From positions 1-24,285 of the forward strand of contig CAMUNT010000014.1 of the NCBI GenBank assembly GCA_947090365.1: a stretch of 24,285 nt of DNA, written 5' to 3'. The notes beneath the pieces are model-generated. The model was given only the letters and a program-made list of their open reading frames with translations, had not been told where the DNA came from and searched no databases. A program made the translations under genes and the position numbers. The stretch's first letter is position 1. Each line of letters begins with the position of its first letter. Of this stretch, positions 1-6,471 are shown piece by piece. The stretch is from an uncultured Clostridia bacterium (GTDB lineage: Bacteria > Bacillota > Clostridia > Christensenellales > Borkfalkiaceae).

Positions 1-76
1 GCTTATACTCCGAAAACCCGACAGTTTAACGACTTGTCGCTCGGTCGTTTATTATAAAGTTGTATATTCACCTGAA

Positions 77-103
77 CTCCGCCGAGGATAAACCGCGACG
101 GAG
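77..103. repeat. Hairpin, 8-bp stem
   Basis: CTCCGCCG (77-84) pairs with CGACGGAG (96-103), with one G-T wobble and an 11-nt loop. It lies downstream of the small zinc-ribbon gene and has no T-run on either strand, so it is not an obvious intrinsic terminator. Confidence 0.5.
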
Positions 104-121
104 CCACAGGAGAACTATGAA

Positions 122-153
122 CCCGACTTACGGACGTTTACCCGCTTGTCGGG
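122..153. repeat. Inverted repeat, 6-bp arms
   Basis: CCCGAC (122-127) and GTCGGG (148-153) are perfect complements around a 20-nt loop. It sits immediately 3' of the minus-strand gene that ends at 157. No T-run follows it. With the hairpin at 77-103 it shows that the non-coding DNA at the window's left edge is also structured. Confidence 0.4.
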
Positions 154-156
154 ATA

Positions 157-363
157 TTAAACTTCGATACGTTGCTGAACTACTTTTCTCTTCCCGCCGT
201 TTTTGCCGACGTTACGGCGCAACAGCGCACAGTTCGAACAGTAACAAACTTTACGGTCGCGCGAAACGGCCCACTTACCGGCACGCGCGGAATCTATCGC
301 ACTCTGCTTGGTCGGAGCTTCGATTTCCATTTTTACTTTGCAATCATTACAAACAAATTCCAT
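157..363 (-). CDS. Small zinc-ribbon-like protein, 68 aa
   Basis: This short basic protein has cysteines at 5 and 8 (CxxC) and at 40, 42 and 45 (CYCSNC), the spacing of a two-knuckle zinc ribbon, and a Lys/Arg-rich C-terminus. There is no signal peptide or membrane segment, so it is probably cytoplasmic and may bind nucleic acid. The start is supported by AGGAAAATATT before the ATG. It lies 306 bases downstream of the Zot gene on the same strand, separated by a highly structured intergenic region. Small Cys-rich proteins are common in the replication modules of small phages, and the adjacent structured DNA would fit that, but this is inference; I do not recognise the family. Confidence 0.65.
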   Translation of the reverse strand: MEFVCNDCKVKMEIEAPTKQSAIDSARAGKWAVSRDRKVCYCSNCALLRRNVGKNGGKRKVVQQRIEV

Positions 364-422
364 AATATTTTCCTAATGGTAACGCTACAATTCGCTTTGA
401 CGCTACGCGGTTTTATATGCGG

Positions 423-437
423 AAGGGCTACGCCCTT
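423..437. repeat. Perfect 6-bp hairpin
   Basis: AAGGGC (423-428), loop TAC, GCCCTT (432-437). No T-run follows on either strand, so a terminator is unlikely; it is one element of the structured intergenic region. Confidence 0.6.
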
Positions 438-448
438 ACCTCATTATT

Positions 449-476
449 ATCTGAACGGACTCTACGCGGTTCAGAT
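449..476. repeat. Perfect 8-bp hairpin
   Basis: ATCTGAAC (449-456) pairs with GTTCAGAT (469-476) around a 12-nt loop that carries the recurring TACGCGG motif. Confidence 0.6.
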
Positions 477-489
477 TTGGTCGGCAGTG

Positions 490-652
490 TCCGTTTATTT
501 GTAAACTTTCCCAAACTCTTTCGACAGTTCCGACTGTACCAACGGAACGCGCGATGCGCAACCACGTTGGTACACCGTTTTAACGGCTACGGTCGGAACT
601 GACTACTCTTTTCCGTTCTGTTGTGTTTGGTCTTTTTTTGCAAATAAACGGA
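490..652. repeat. 12-bp perfect inverted repeat flanking a branched structure
   Basis: TCCGTTTATTTG (490-501) and CAAATAAACGGA (641-652) are exact reverse complements. They enclose 139 bases that contain the second, nested stem system at 525-601. A 12-bp perfect match at this distance is unlikely by chance in so short a region. The arms could be replication-protein binding sites or the base of a large ssDNA fold. Confidence 0.65.
525..601. repeat. Nested 10-bp stems forming a branched fold
   Basis: CAGTTCCGAC (525-534) pairs with GTCGGAACTG (592-601). Directly adjoining it, TGTACCAACG (535-544) pairs with CGTTGGTACA (565-574), tipped by a GCGC/GCGC mini-stem (549-552, 556-559). The remaining arm, 575-586, can form CCGT/ACGG. 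Together this is a three-way junction in single-stranded DNA or RNA, or a cruciform in duplex DNA. Confidence 0.7.
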
Positions 653-669
653 ATATCGCCCCGGTTCGT

Positions 670-1857
670 TCAATCTTGTGCGACGGCGTTGCCTTTCCCC
701 TCGTCATTGCTTTTTTCTTTCGGTTGCTTACGCGTCATATCGTCGTATGCGTGCAGGTCGCAATCCTCAATCAACAGGCCCGTCCAGCCTTCAAGCTCAA
801 TCTTTTGATCCTTGCATTTATATGCTTCGCGGAATGCTCTGTCGTCGTACTGCACACAGCCTATCGCAGGAAAAATATAATCTTCCTTCACGCTCGCAAA
901 CATACCCGCACCCGCGCTCCGCAGTTCGTGAGGTATTCTTCGGAACCCGATTGTTTTTATATACTCTTTCATATAGTAAAGAGTTTGTCCTATGTACAGT
1001 GCTTTTGCTTCGGACAACTTACCGGCAGACAAACGCTTGAAATATTTCGACTTTTTCTTTTCGAAGCGTTTTTCAAGCCGTAGCGGACGCATCAGCCATT
1101 CCTGCCCGCCTAAGTAATTGTTATAGTCGGTTGACTTCCTGAACGTCTTAGCGTCGCCGTCATCCCCTTGCTCGGTGTTTATTCCGACTGCATCAAGCAT
1201 TTGACGGATAAACCGCATAAAGTCTTGCACGTCGTCTGCAATATGAAGGGAATCGTGACAGTTGAACGACGCACCCGTTTCGTCATTGAATAGTACAACG
1301 TATTCAGGTATTCTCTGCGCCATAGCGTATACCGCTGGCGTAAGCCTGTATGACATTCTGCCGGTCTTATACTCGCGCAGTGGTATAGTCGTTAAAAGGC
1401 AAGGAATAAATCTATCCTCGCGCTCCGCGAAAAATTCGTATGACTCTTTTAATGCCTCAAACGCGATAAGCTTTTCGTAATCGAAATTTTTTACCCATTC
1501 CTTAACCATTGTCCGCGCGGTGAAGTAGTCTGTTTTCAAATCCTCCCAACGCTTCAACGCAAGGCTGTACGCGATATTTGCGCCGGTGAACGTCTTGCCA
1601 CAGCCGGGCGGGCCGACGTTCTTTATCATTCGACCCTTGAACATATAGTCCTTCGTTTGGTCGTAAAATGAGTCAATATAGCGCCACATTTTAATTAACC
1701 TTATAATTCCGATTACTGAAAGTATAAACAGCGTAAAAGGCCCGAGAATGATTTCCAGCAATGCCTTTTTACAGTAATACCGTTTTGTGTTCCTGAAAGG
1801 TTCTTCGAGCCTCGCTTCCTGCCTTGCAAACCATTCGTCGTTATGTACTTCTGCCAT
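670..1857 (-). CDS. Zot/pI-like phage morphogenesis ATPase
   Basis: This 395-aa protein has a hydrophobic anchor at residues 32-56, Walker A GPPGCGKT at 82-89 and a Walker B-like YVVLFNDE at 186-193. That is the layout of the Zonular occludens toxin/pI family, inner-membrane ATPases that drive extrusion and assembly of filamentous phage. Classical pI/Zot proteins carry the membrane segment after the ATPase domain; here it precedes it, an arrangement also known among divergent inovirus ATPases. The start has GGGG about 6 nt upstream of the ATG. The C-terminal 40 residues are charged and Lys/Glu-rich. It is the last gene of the leftward block before the structured intergenic region, and its leader overlaps a convergent small RNA. 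An FtsK/HerA-type transfer ATPase is the alternative. 'Zot' here implies assembly, not toxicity. Confidence 0.8.
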   Translation of the reverse strand: MAEVHNDEWFARQEARLEEPFRNTKRYYCKKALLEIILGPFTLFILSVIGIIRLIKMWRYIDSFYDQTKDYMFKGRMIKNVGPPGCGKTFTGANIAYSLALKRWEDLKTDYFTARTMVKEWVKNFDYEKLIAFEALKESYEFFAEREDRFIPCLLTTIPLREYKTGRMSYRLTPAVYAMAQRIPEYVVLFNDETGASFNCHDSLHIADDVQDFMRFIRQMLDAVGINTEQGDDGDAKTFRKSTDYNNYLGGQEWLMRPLRLEKRFEKKKSKYFKRLSAGKLSEAKALYIGQTLYYMKEYIKTIGFRRIPHELRSAGAGMFASVKEDYIFPAIGCVQYDDRAFREAYKCKDQKIELEGWTGLLIEDCDLHAYDDMTRKQPKEKSNDEGKGNAVAQD

Positions 1858-1891
1858 ATATAACCCCTTTAAATTTTAATTATTTAAACTA

Positions 1892-1920
1892 TTGACTTTT
1901 TAAGTTTTGTTGCGTATAAT
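1892..1920 (+). promoter_or_regulatory. Near-perfect sigma70 promoter for a small RNA
   Basis: TTGACT (1892-1897), a 17-nt spacer, then TATAAT (1915-1920). Predicted transcription start is about 1927-1928. It points rightward, against the leftward structural operon, and no rightward gene follows before a terminator-like hairpin at 1963-1997. Confidence 0.75.
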
Positions 1921-1927
1921 ATAAGTG

Positions 1928-1997
1928 ACATCAAGTCAGATGCCGTTCGCAACGGTATCAACCCGCGTCTTGCTTAACAGCCGGCGCGGACTTTTTT
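1928..1997 (+). ncRNA. Putative ~70-nt antisense RNA opposing the Zot leader
   Basis: The RNA would run from the promoter at 1892-1920 to an intrinsic terminator. It contains two hairpins: one at 1941-1957 with core CCGTT/AACGG (1943-1947, 1951-1955) around a CGC loop, and the terminator stem at 1963-1989. It has no credible reading frame with a ribosome binding site. It lies exactly in the gap between the basic-protein gene and the Zot gene on the opposite strand, so it is complementary to the Zot mRNA leader and to the end of the upstream gene. Likely roles, by inference, are antisense control of the assembly ATPase or priming of complementary-strand synthesis, as RNA polymerase does at hairpins in filamentous phage. 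Confidence 0.6.
1963..1997 (+). terminator. Intrinsic terminator of the small RNA
   Basis: CCGCGTC (1963-1969) pairs with GGCGCGG (1983-1989), including one G-T wobble, and six T follow (1992-1997). Confidence 0.65.
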
Positions 1998-2502
1998 ATT
2001 TTTTAAATCCTTTTCGCCAATTTCTTAATTTTTTCTTGTATGTCTTACGATGTTGTTTCGTGTCATTATGTACGCCTTTAAGAACCGCCCGCAATTCTTT
2101 TCTCGAAAGCTTATCGTTGGTAGCTGTTAAGTCACGCGTAAGTATAGGCTTAAATCCTTCACCGTCTTTTATTCCGATTATGACTTGCCGCCCCACAACA
2201 GAACTTTTAGTTAAAGAAGAGTGCTTATCCGGAGTTAATTTCAAATTCGGAATTAAGTTTTTACCTATTTTGTCCTCTTTCCCCTCTTCGGAATAAACTT
2301 TTACCAATGCCACCGCTCCGTCTTTTCTTCTTTGCTTAACAGCTGCGACATTGCGTGGCTTTTTTATTTTTGGTCTGCCACTTAAATACCCGTCCGTAGT
2401 CTTGAAAATTTTCCTGACCGCGGCCCCTTTCTTTTTCGCCGTCTTGGCGGGCGTCTTTACGGACGCCCGCTTTTTTGTTTCTTTCTTTTTCTGCTGCTTC
2501 AT
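1996..2502 (-). CDS. Very basic Lys-rich phage protein, 168 aa, function unknown
   Basis: The N-terminal 50 residues are a histone H1-like tail rich in Lys, Ala and Thr, and the C-terminus is again Lys/Arg-rich (KKKLRNWRKGFKK). There is no signal peptide or membrane segment. The strong positive charge suggests binding to DNA, RNA or the membrane surface. The start overlaps the stop of the upstream 501-aa gene by 4 bases, with GAGGA 9 nt before the ATG, so translation is probably coupled. Its place between the membrane-anchored protein and the Zot ATPase would suit a genome-condensing or assembly role, but no family is recognised. Confidence 0.7.
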   Translation of the reverse strand: MKQQKKKETKKRASVKTPAKTAKKKGAAVRKIFKTTDGYLSGRPKIKKPRNVAAVKQRRKDGAVALVKVYSEEGKEDKIGKNLIPNLKLTPDKHSSLTKSSVVGRQVIIGIKDGEGFKPILTRDLTATNDKLSRKELRAVLKGVHNDTKQHRKTYKKKLRNWRKGFKK

Positions 2503-4004
2503 TCGTCACTTTCCTCGTCGTTACGCTTAAATAAAGCGCCTATCGCTCTGAACGGCAAACTGATTATCCACCACACTGCCTCGCAAAGCTTTTTAATCAG
2601 CCAACCTATAAACTCAAATACTTTTTTAACGCCGAATTTAATAAGGGATATAATAAAGACAATACACGCTATTACTGCAATACCTACAAGCAACCACTGC
2701 CACCAGCTAAGTTTGCCGAATAGGTTTTTTAAAAATCCGACAATAGCGCTCCATATGCCTTTGAAAAAATCGCCAATAGCTTTTAAAAGCTTTTCAAGCC
2801 AATTTGCTGCGTCACTGTGCTGTTTATTACCTGCGACGTCGTCACCCTCTTGTATATCCATTAAGGCACCGAGATTATAAACCACACCGTCTGTTTCGAA
2901 CATCAGACGAAGTATCGTAACGTCTGACACTTTCGTTCCGTCTATATTTTTGTAATGCCCCTGCATAGGAGACCATAATTCCCGCTCTTCAAATGCCGTC
3001 TTCAAAAACACAAGCACAAATTCAGACTTTTCAACTTCCGTCTTTGCTTCTCCCGTAAGGTTTACGCTTTTGACAAAATCTTCCGTACGCGAAATGCTTT
3101 TCCAGATATACTGCTTAAAATCTAACCCGATTTCGCCGTCGCTTGTAAGCGTTAAATACTGCGGTTTTGATTTCTCGCCGTAAGAATATCCTTTATAATC
3201 ACGCCCCTCATAATGATAGGACTGCGTTGTATATGTAACGTCTGCTTCTTTTAAAGTATCAATCTTTTTATCTGTTGAAAACGCTATGTAGTGAATATCC
3301 GTCCAATGGGTAGCACCCGCAATAAAGTCCCAAGCCGACTGTTTTCCGTACGAAACAAAGTCTACATACGGATTTTTGATTTCAACAGTATCAACGTTTT
3401 TGCAAGTATACTTTACCGAACCGTTGACCGTTTCCGCAGTGTAAAGTTTACCTACCTTAAAGTATTTTTCTTTTTTGATATTATCGTTGCCCGCATCACC
3501 GTCACTGGGGAGCCATTCCCGAAATATTTCAGTTATATTATAAAACCGAACCTTATCACCGCTAACCGTAAAGTCATTAACCTTGTATTTACAGAATACC
3601 CCGCTTGAATTTATAAGCATTAAGTCGTATAGCTTCGTTTTGTCTTTTTCGGTTAAAGCCGTATCGCTTTCAATAGCACCGCCTAATTTGTCGGTTAAAG
3701 CCATACTGATTTTTGTTGCTACAAGATACTTTGTTTTTTGACACGCTTGATAAGTATAAACGAATAACTCGCCCGACGTACTTTCCGCTATCTGAATTAC
3801 GCTTATTGAATAAATGTTTTTCTTGTCGGGATAATCCGATACTTTGAAATTGTCGTCTTTCGTAAGGTCCTCTAACACGCTTGTATATCCCACAGTATCT
3901 GCAAAAGCGGACAGTGTTACCCGCCCGCTTATTACTGTTACTACAAGCAAGAACAAAGCCAAAAGCGCATATATAAGAACCTTTAATTTTCTTTTTCTTG
4001 CCAT
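2499..4004 (-). CDS. Secreted, C-terminally anchored protein, pIII-like adhesin candidate
   Basis: This 501-aa protein begins with a signal sequence (MARKRK, then a hydrophobic core at about residues 10-34). A large exported domain of roughly 350 residues follows, and the C-terminal 100 residues hold amphipathic and hydrophobic segments, including a clear transmembrane helix (WWQWLLVGIAVIACIVFIISL), then Trp/Phe-rich helices and an acidic tail. Established knowledge: the filamentous-phage adsorption protein pIII has a signal peptide, receptor-binding domains and a C-terminal membrane anchor, and lies shortly upstream of pI/Zot. Topology and position match, but I see no pIII sequence motif. 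The start has GGTGAGG just before the ATG. The gene follows the 347-aa secreted protein by 12 bases and overlaps the basic-protein gene. Confidence 0.75.
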   Translation of the reverse strand: MARKRKLKVLIYALLALFLLVVTVISGRVTLSAFADTVGYTSVLEDLTKDDNFKVSDYPDKKNIYSISVIQIAESTSGELFVYTYQACQKTKYLVATKISMALTDKLGGAIESDTALTEKDKTKLYDLMLINSSGVFCKYKVNDFTVSGDKVRFYNITEIFREWLPSDGDAGNDNIKKEKYFKVGKLYTAETVNGSVKYTCKNVDTVEIKNPYVDFVSYGKQSAWDFIAGATHWTDIHYIAFSTDKKIDTLKEADVTYTTQSYHYEGRDYKGYSYGEKSKPQYLTLTSDGEIGLDFKQYIWKSISRTEDFVKSVNLTGEAKTEVEKSEFVLVFLKTAFEERELWSPMQGHYKNIDGTKVSDVTILRLMFETDGVVYNLGALMDIQEGDDVAGNKQHSDAANWLEKLLKAIGDFFKGIWSAIVGFLKNLFGKLSWWQWLLVGIAVIACIVFIISLIKFGVKKVFEFIGWLIKKLCEAVWWIISLPFRAIGALFKRNDEESDE

Positions 4005-4016
4005 ATCCTCACCGCC

Positions 4017-5060
4017 TTAAAAAATTATGTTGTCGTCAGATAACCCAACGTCGTCTGCATTTACAACCAAAGCCGATATGTCAAACTTTCCTTTGACTTT
4101 AACAGTTCCGCTGTCAAAAGTACCGCCTGCGCGCTTTGCCGACCAACGCACATCAATAGTGTAGTGGTAATCGTCCCTCGTATTTGCCGACGAGTTCGGG
4201 TTACTCAATGTAGACACAAAGTTTTTAAATACATTAGCGTACATTACGTTTGACGGACCACTAATACTTGTTGTACAGAATGACGGCTTACTGTCAGGTG
4301 ACATAATCAACGAAAAACTGTTACCGGTAAAAGTTACACTTTCAGAAAATTTGACGATGCCACCGTAGTTTGAATAAGAAATATTCTGCACGTTAATAGC
4401 GCAAGCAATCGTACCGCTCGAAACCGTTATGACCGTATCTTCAACCGTACCGATACCGTAAACGGCCTTAGGCTCTACCGTATATGTAGTCTCCGTTGTG
4501 TTAAGCTTTATCGTAGGCATTTCAAAAGTTACAGATTGTAAACGCTTGTAATAGTCCACCGTACAGGAAGCCGTTACGGCAGGGTTGGCTGTTGAAGTTA
4601 TGCTAATAACCTTCTGAACGTCAAAAGCTTTATTGCACGTTACAACTGCTCTTGCGTTGTCGTCCGAGACCGTCATTGTTATAGCGTTGTCGTCGTTGTT
4701 AGATATAGTCCACTCGAAATAGTCCGTTGAGCCTAAGGGTTCTATCGTTGCCGTAAGAGTGAACGCCGTATCGGCCAAAGGCGAAATACCGTTAGCTTCA
4801 TAAGCAGACTGCGGTATTTTCGCACTCAAAAGCTTGATACCGTTACTTTCGCCGTTGGTTATAAACGCACCGTCTGCGCCTGCGGAACTGCCGAAATCAG
4901 GGTCCGGTTGTTCTGCCTGAATTTCGCCCCGCTTATACGTCCAGTGAGTACCCGCACCGTAACCTATGGCGACACCGCCAGCAAGCAATATTGCGCTCAG
5001 CACCAACGCGCCGAACATTTTTGCATTGCTTCTTTTGTTTGTTCTTTTTGTGTTTTTCAT
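4017..5060 (-). CDS. Secreted protein with Ig-like (BIG2-type) region
   Basis: The 347-aa product has a basic N-terminus and one hydrophobic segment (about residues 15-35, AKMFGALVLSAILLAGGVAI) acting as signal peptide or anchor. Residues 75-165 resemble bacterial Ig-like folds, with alternating Thr/Val strands and the phrases AFTLTATIEP and ISITSTANPAVTASCTVDY, typical of BIG2-family domains. The remainder is Ser/Thr/Asn-rich beta-type sequence. GGAGG lies 8 nt before the ATG. It sits immediately upstream of the pIII-like gene. A virion surface or tail-tip protein that binds cell wall or glycans is the best guess; a structural minor coat role is possible. No precise family recognised. Confidence 0.75.
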   Translation of the reverse strand: MKNTKRTNKRSNAKMFGALVLSAILLAGGVAIGYGAGTHWTYKRGEIQAEQPDPDFGSSAGADGAFITNGESNGIKLLSAKIPQSAYEANGISPLADTAFTLTATIEPLGSTDYFEWTISNNDDNAITMTVSDDNARAVVTCNKAFDVQKVISITSTANPAVTASCTVDYYKRLQSVTFEMPTIKLNTTETTYTVEPKAVYGIGTVEDTVITVSSGTIACAINVQNISYSNYGGIVKFSESVTFTGNSFSLIMSPDSKPSFCTTSISGPSNVMYANVFKNFVSTLSNPNSSANTRDDYHYTIDVRWSAKRAGGTFDSGTVKVKGKFDISALVVNADDVGLSDDNIIF

Positions 5061-5062
5061 TT

Positions 5063-5281
5063 TTAATTCCTCCGAATTTTTTTATTTTTACCCTTACGGG
5101 CTTGTTCTTTTTTTAATGCACTCTCGACAAGCCGTTTACGCTTATACAGTCTACTGTTTAAATAGTCGGGGCAGTAATCGTAATCAACGTCACATATTAA
5201 AACCCCACCAACCTTTGCGCCTGTTACAGTGCAGTAATCGCACTGGCGCATATTGTCCGTTTGCTTGCAAGGACAACTCAT
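5063..5281 (-). CDS. Small Cys-rich protein, 72 aa
   Basis: The protein carries seven cysteines in its first 37 residues, including CPC near the N-terminus, CDYC and two further cysteines at 30 and 37, followed by a strongly basic tail (KKEQARKGKNKKIRRN). This suggests a compact zinc-binding domain with a nucleic-acid-binding tail. The start overlaps the upstream gene's stop by 4 bases and is preceded by an almost perfect Shine-Dalgarno, GGAGGTGA. No membrane segment is present, so it is not a major coat protein. Function unknown. Confidence 0.7.
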   Translation of the reverse strand: MSCPCKQTDNMRQCDYCTVTGAKVGGVLICDVDYDYCPDYLNSRLYKRKRLVESALKKEQARKGKNKKIRRN

Positions 5282-5961
5282 TCCGTCACCTCCGCCTTTT
5301 GATTTCTGCGACGCAGTATTGCGTTATAGTCTTTGATTTCCTTCTGCAACTTCTTTGCGCAGGCGCAAACTTTATTTCCGCCAATCACGCCGGTTTCATT
5401 GCATTCTGAACAGAAAACAGCTTCTTTCAATATTGCCGGGTCAATCTTTTTAGTTTGCAATATCGACGCCTGCTTTGCCCTCAACGCCTTTTCTTTCGCC
5501 GTAAGCTCTGCAACCTTATCTTTTTGCCCTTTTGCCTCTGCAAACGCTCTTTCAATCTCAATGTTACGCAGTTCTTTATCCTTTGCAAAATAGTCCGTAT
5601 TGCCGAGCGACTTAACCGCCACACCTCGCGCCGTTGCCTTGCCGTATGCAAATGCTTTTACTTCGTCCACCATAAGCGGAAGTTCGCGCCGTTCACCTTC
5701 CGAAATAGTTTCAAGCAATCCTTGGCGCAAAATATGATAAAGGCGGTTAGCTGTATGCTCGTTCCAAAACGGTTCACCGTTTTTCGTACATTTGTAATAT
5801 TCAACGTTCGTATCTGAATAACGGCAGTCTTTAATTTCAAATATGTACTCTTTCTCTTCCTCTTTAATGCTGTACTTTGCACCGACGCCGTAATTGTAAT
5901 AAAGACGACCGTCCTCTCCGATTATAGGTGAAAGCCTTTTCCCGCCATTCTTCTTCGCCAT
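5278..5961 (-). CDS. Cys-motif phage protein, 227 aa, function unknown
   Basis: The N-terminal half is globular and charged. Residues about 128-175 are Lys/Glu/Ala-rich and likely coiled coil. A CxxC (FCSECNETG) and a CxC (KVCACAKK) about 15 residues later form a probable treble-clef or zinc-ribbon site near residues 184-202. No signal peptide or transmembrane segment is seen. AGAGGT lies 8 nt upstream of the ATG. It overlaps the next gene by 4 bases, so it is part of the same translationally coupled operon. The coiled coil plus zinc site is consistent with a DNA-binding or scaffolding role, but no family is recognised. Confidence 0.7.
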   Translation of the reverse strand: MAKKNGGKRLSPIIGEDGRLYYNYGVGAKYSIKEEEKEYIFEIKDCRYSDTNVEYYKCTKNGEPFWNEHTANRLYHILRQGLLETISEGERRELPLMVDEVKAFAYGKATARGVAVKSLGNTDYFAKDKELRNIEIERAFAEAKGQKDKVAELTAKEKALRAKQASILQTKKIDPAILKEAVFCSECNETGVIGGNKVCACAKKLQKEIKDYNAILRRRNQKAEVTE

Positions 5962-5974
5962 ACACTTTTACCTC

Positions 5975-6469
5975 TCAAACTTGTATTATTTGTATAGTGC
6001 AGTGCTTCCACAGTGACCCGCGATATAAACAACCGCGCTTTATTGCGTCGTAAAACGTGCGGTAATCGTAACCGTAACACTTTGACGCAATCTTAATTGA
6101 GCTGAACACTTCTTTTACTTTGCCTGTTTTCGGATTTATCCGAACTATCGGTTTTGTTTCCCGCGTCGTGGTTTTTAAATAGTGCTGTGAGTTTTCCCGA
6201 TACGATACCCATTCAAGATTTTCAACGCGGTTATCAAGCTTATTGCAGTTTTTATGGTTTACCACCGGCAAGCTTTCCGGGTTCGGTATAAACGCTTCGG
6301 CAACAAGCCGATGCACCCGCGCGTTTTTGCGCTCGCCGTCTTTGTTTAAAAATACAAAGTTATACCCTCTGCCGTTCGGGTGCTGTCTTACCGACACACC
6401 GTCGCGGTATACTGTACCGTCACTGCAAATAATATAGTTCGGAAAACCGTTTATTTGTTTAAGCTCCAT
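5975..6469 (-). CDS. NUMOD4/HNH homing-type endonuclease
   Basis: The order of motifs is diagnostic. An N-terminal NUMOD4 segment (INGFPNYIICSDGTVYR) is followed by the HNH nuclease core (HRLVAEAFIPNP, then VNHKNCNKLDNRVENLEWVS), and the C-terminus has a NUMOD1-like helix-turn-helix (SIKIASKCYGYDYRTFYDAI). Such proteins are free-standing phage endonucleases that nick or cut specific DNA sites and often spread like homing enzymes. The start is set at the second in-frame ATG because GGGG lies 5 nt before it; an ATG four codons earlier lies inside the end of the methylase-like gene. It follows that gene directly. No intron or intein is seen around it. Length 164 aa is normal for the family. Confidence 0.85.
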   Translation of the reverse strand: MELKQINGFPNYIICSDGTVYRDGVSVRQHPNGRGYNFVFLNKDGERKNARVHRLVAEAFIPNPESLPVVNHKNCNKLDNRVENLEWVSYRENSQHYLKTTTRETKPIVRINPKTGKVKEVFSSIKIASKCYGYDYRTFYDAIKRGCLYRGSLWKHCTIQIIQV

Positions 6470-6471
6470 TT

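Larger units (their letters stand above)
364..669. other. Structured intergenic region, candidate phage origin/packaging signal
   Basis: This 306-base non-coding gap inside an otherwise tightly packed element contains at least four perfect inverted repeats, two of them nested: 423-437, 449-476, 490-501 with 641-652, and 525-544 with 565-601. The motif CTACGCGGTT also recurs near 403-412 and 462-471. No open reading frame with a ribosome binding site was found in it. Established knowledge: filamentous phages carry plus and minus origins and the packaging hairpin in one structured intergenic region. Equating this region with such an origin is inference. Confidence 0.55.

Noticed and set aside
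3..71. Short minus-strand reading frame starting at GTG with GGAG upstream, 22 codons
   Set aside because: Too short, no homology cue, and lies in hairpin-rich DNA; reported only as structure.
60..504. Overlapping plus-strand open frames in the left end
   Set aside because: They lie opposite the zinc-ribbon gene and have no ribosome binding sites or domain features.
670..1857. Interpretation of the Zot protein as a toxin
   Set aside because: Zot-family proteins in phages act in virion assembly; the sequence shows an assembly-type ATPase and no toxin fragment can be argued from it.
4966..5409. Plus-strand open frame of 147 codons opposite phage genes
   Set aside because: It overlaps three well-supported minus-strand genes with good ribosome binding sites and has no Shine-Dalgarno or recognisable domain.
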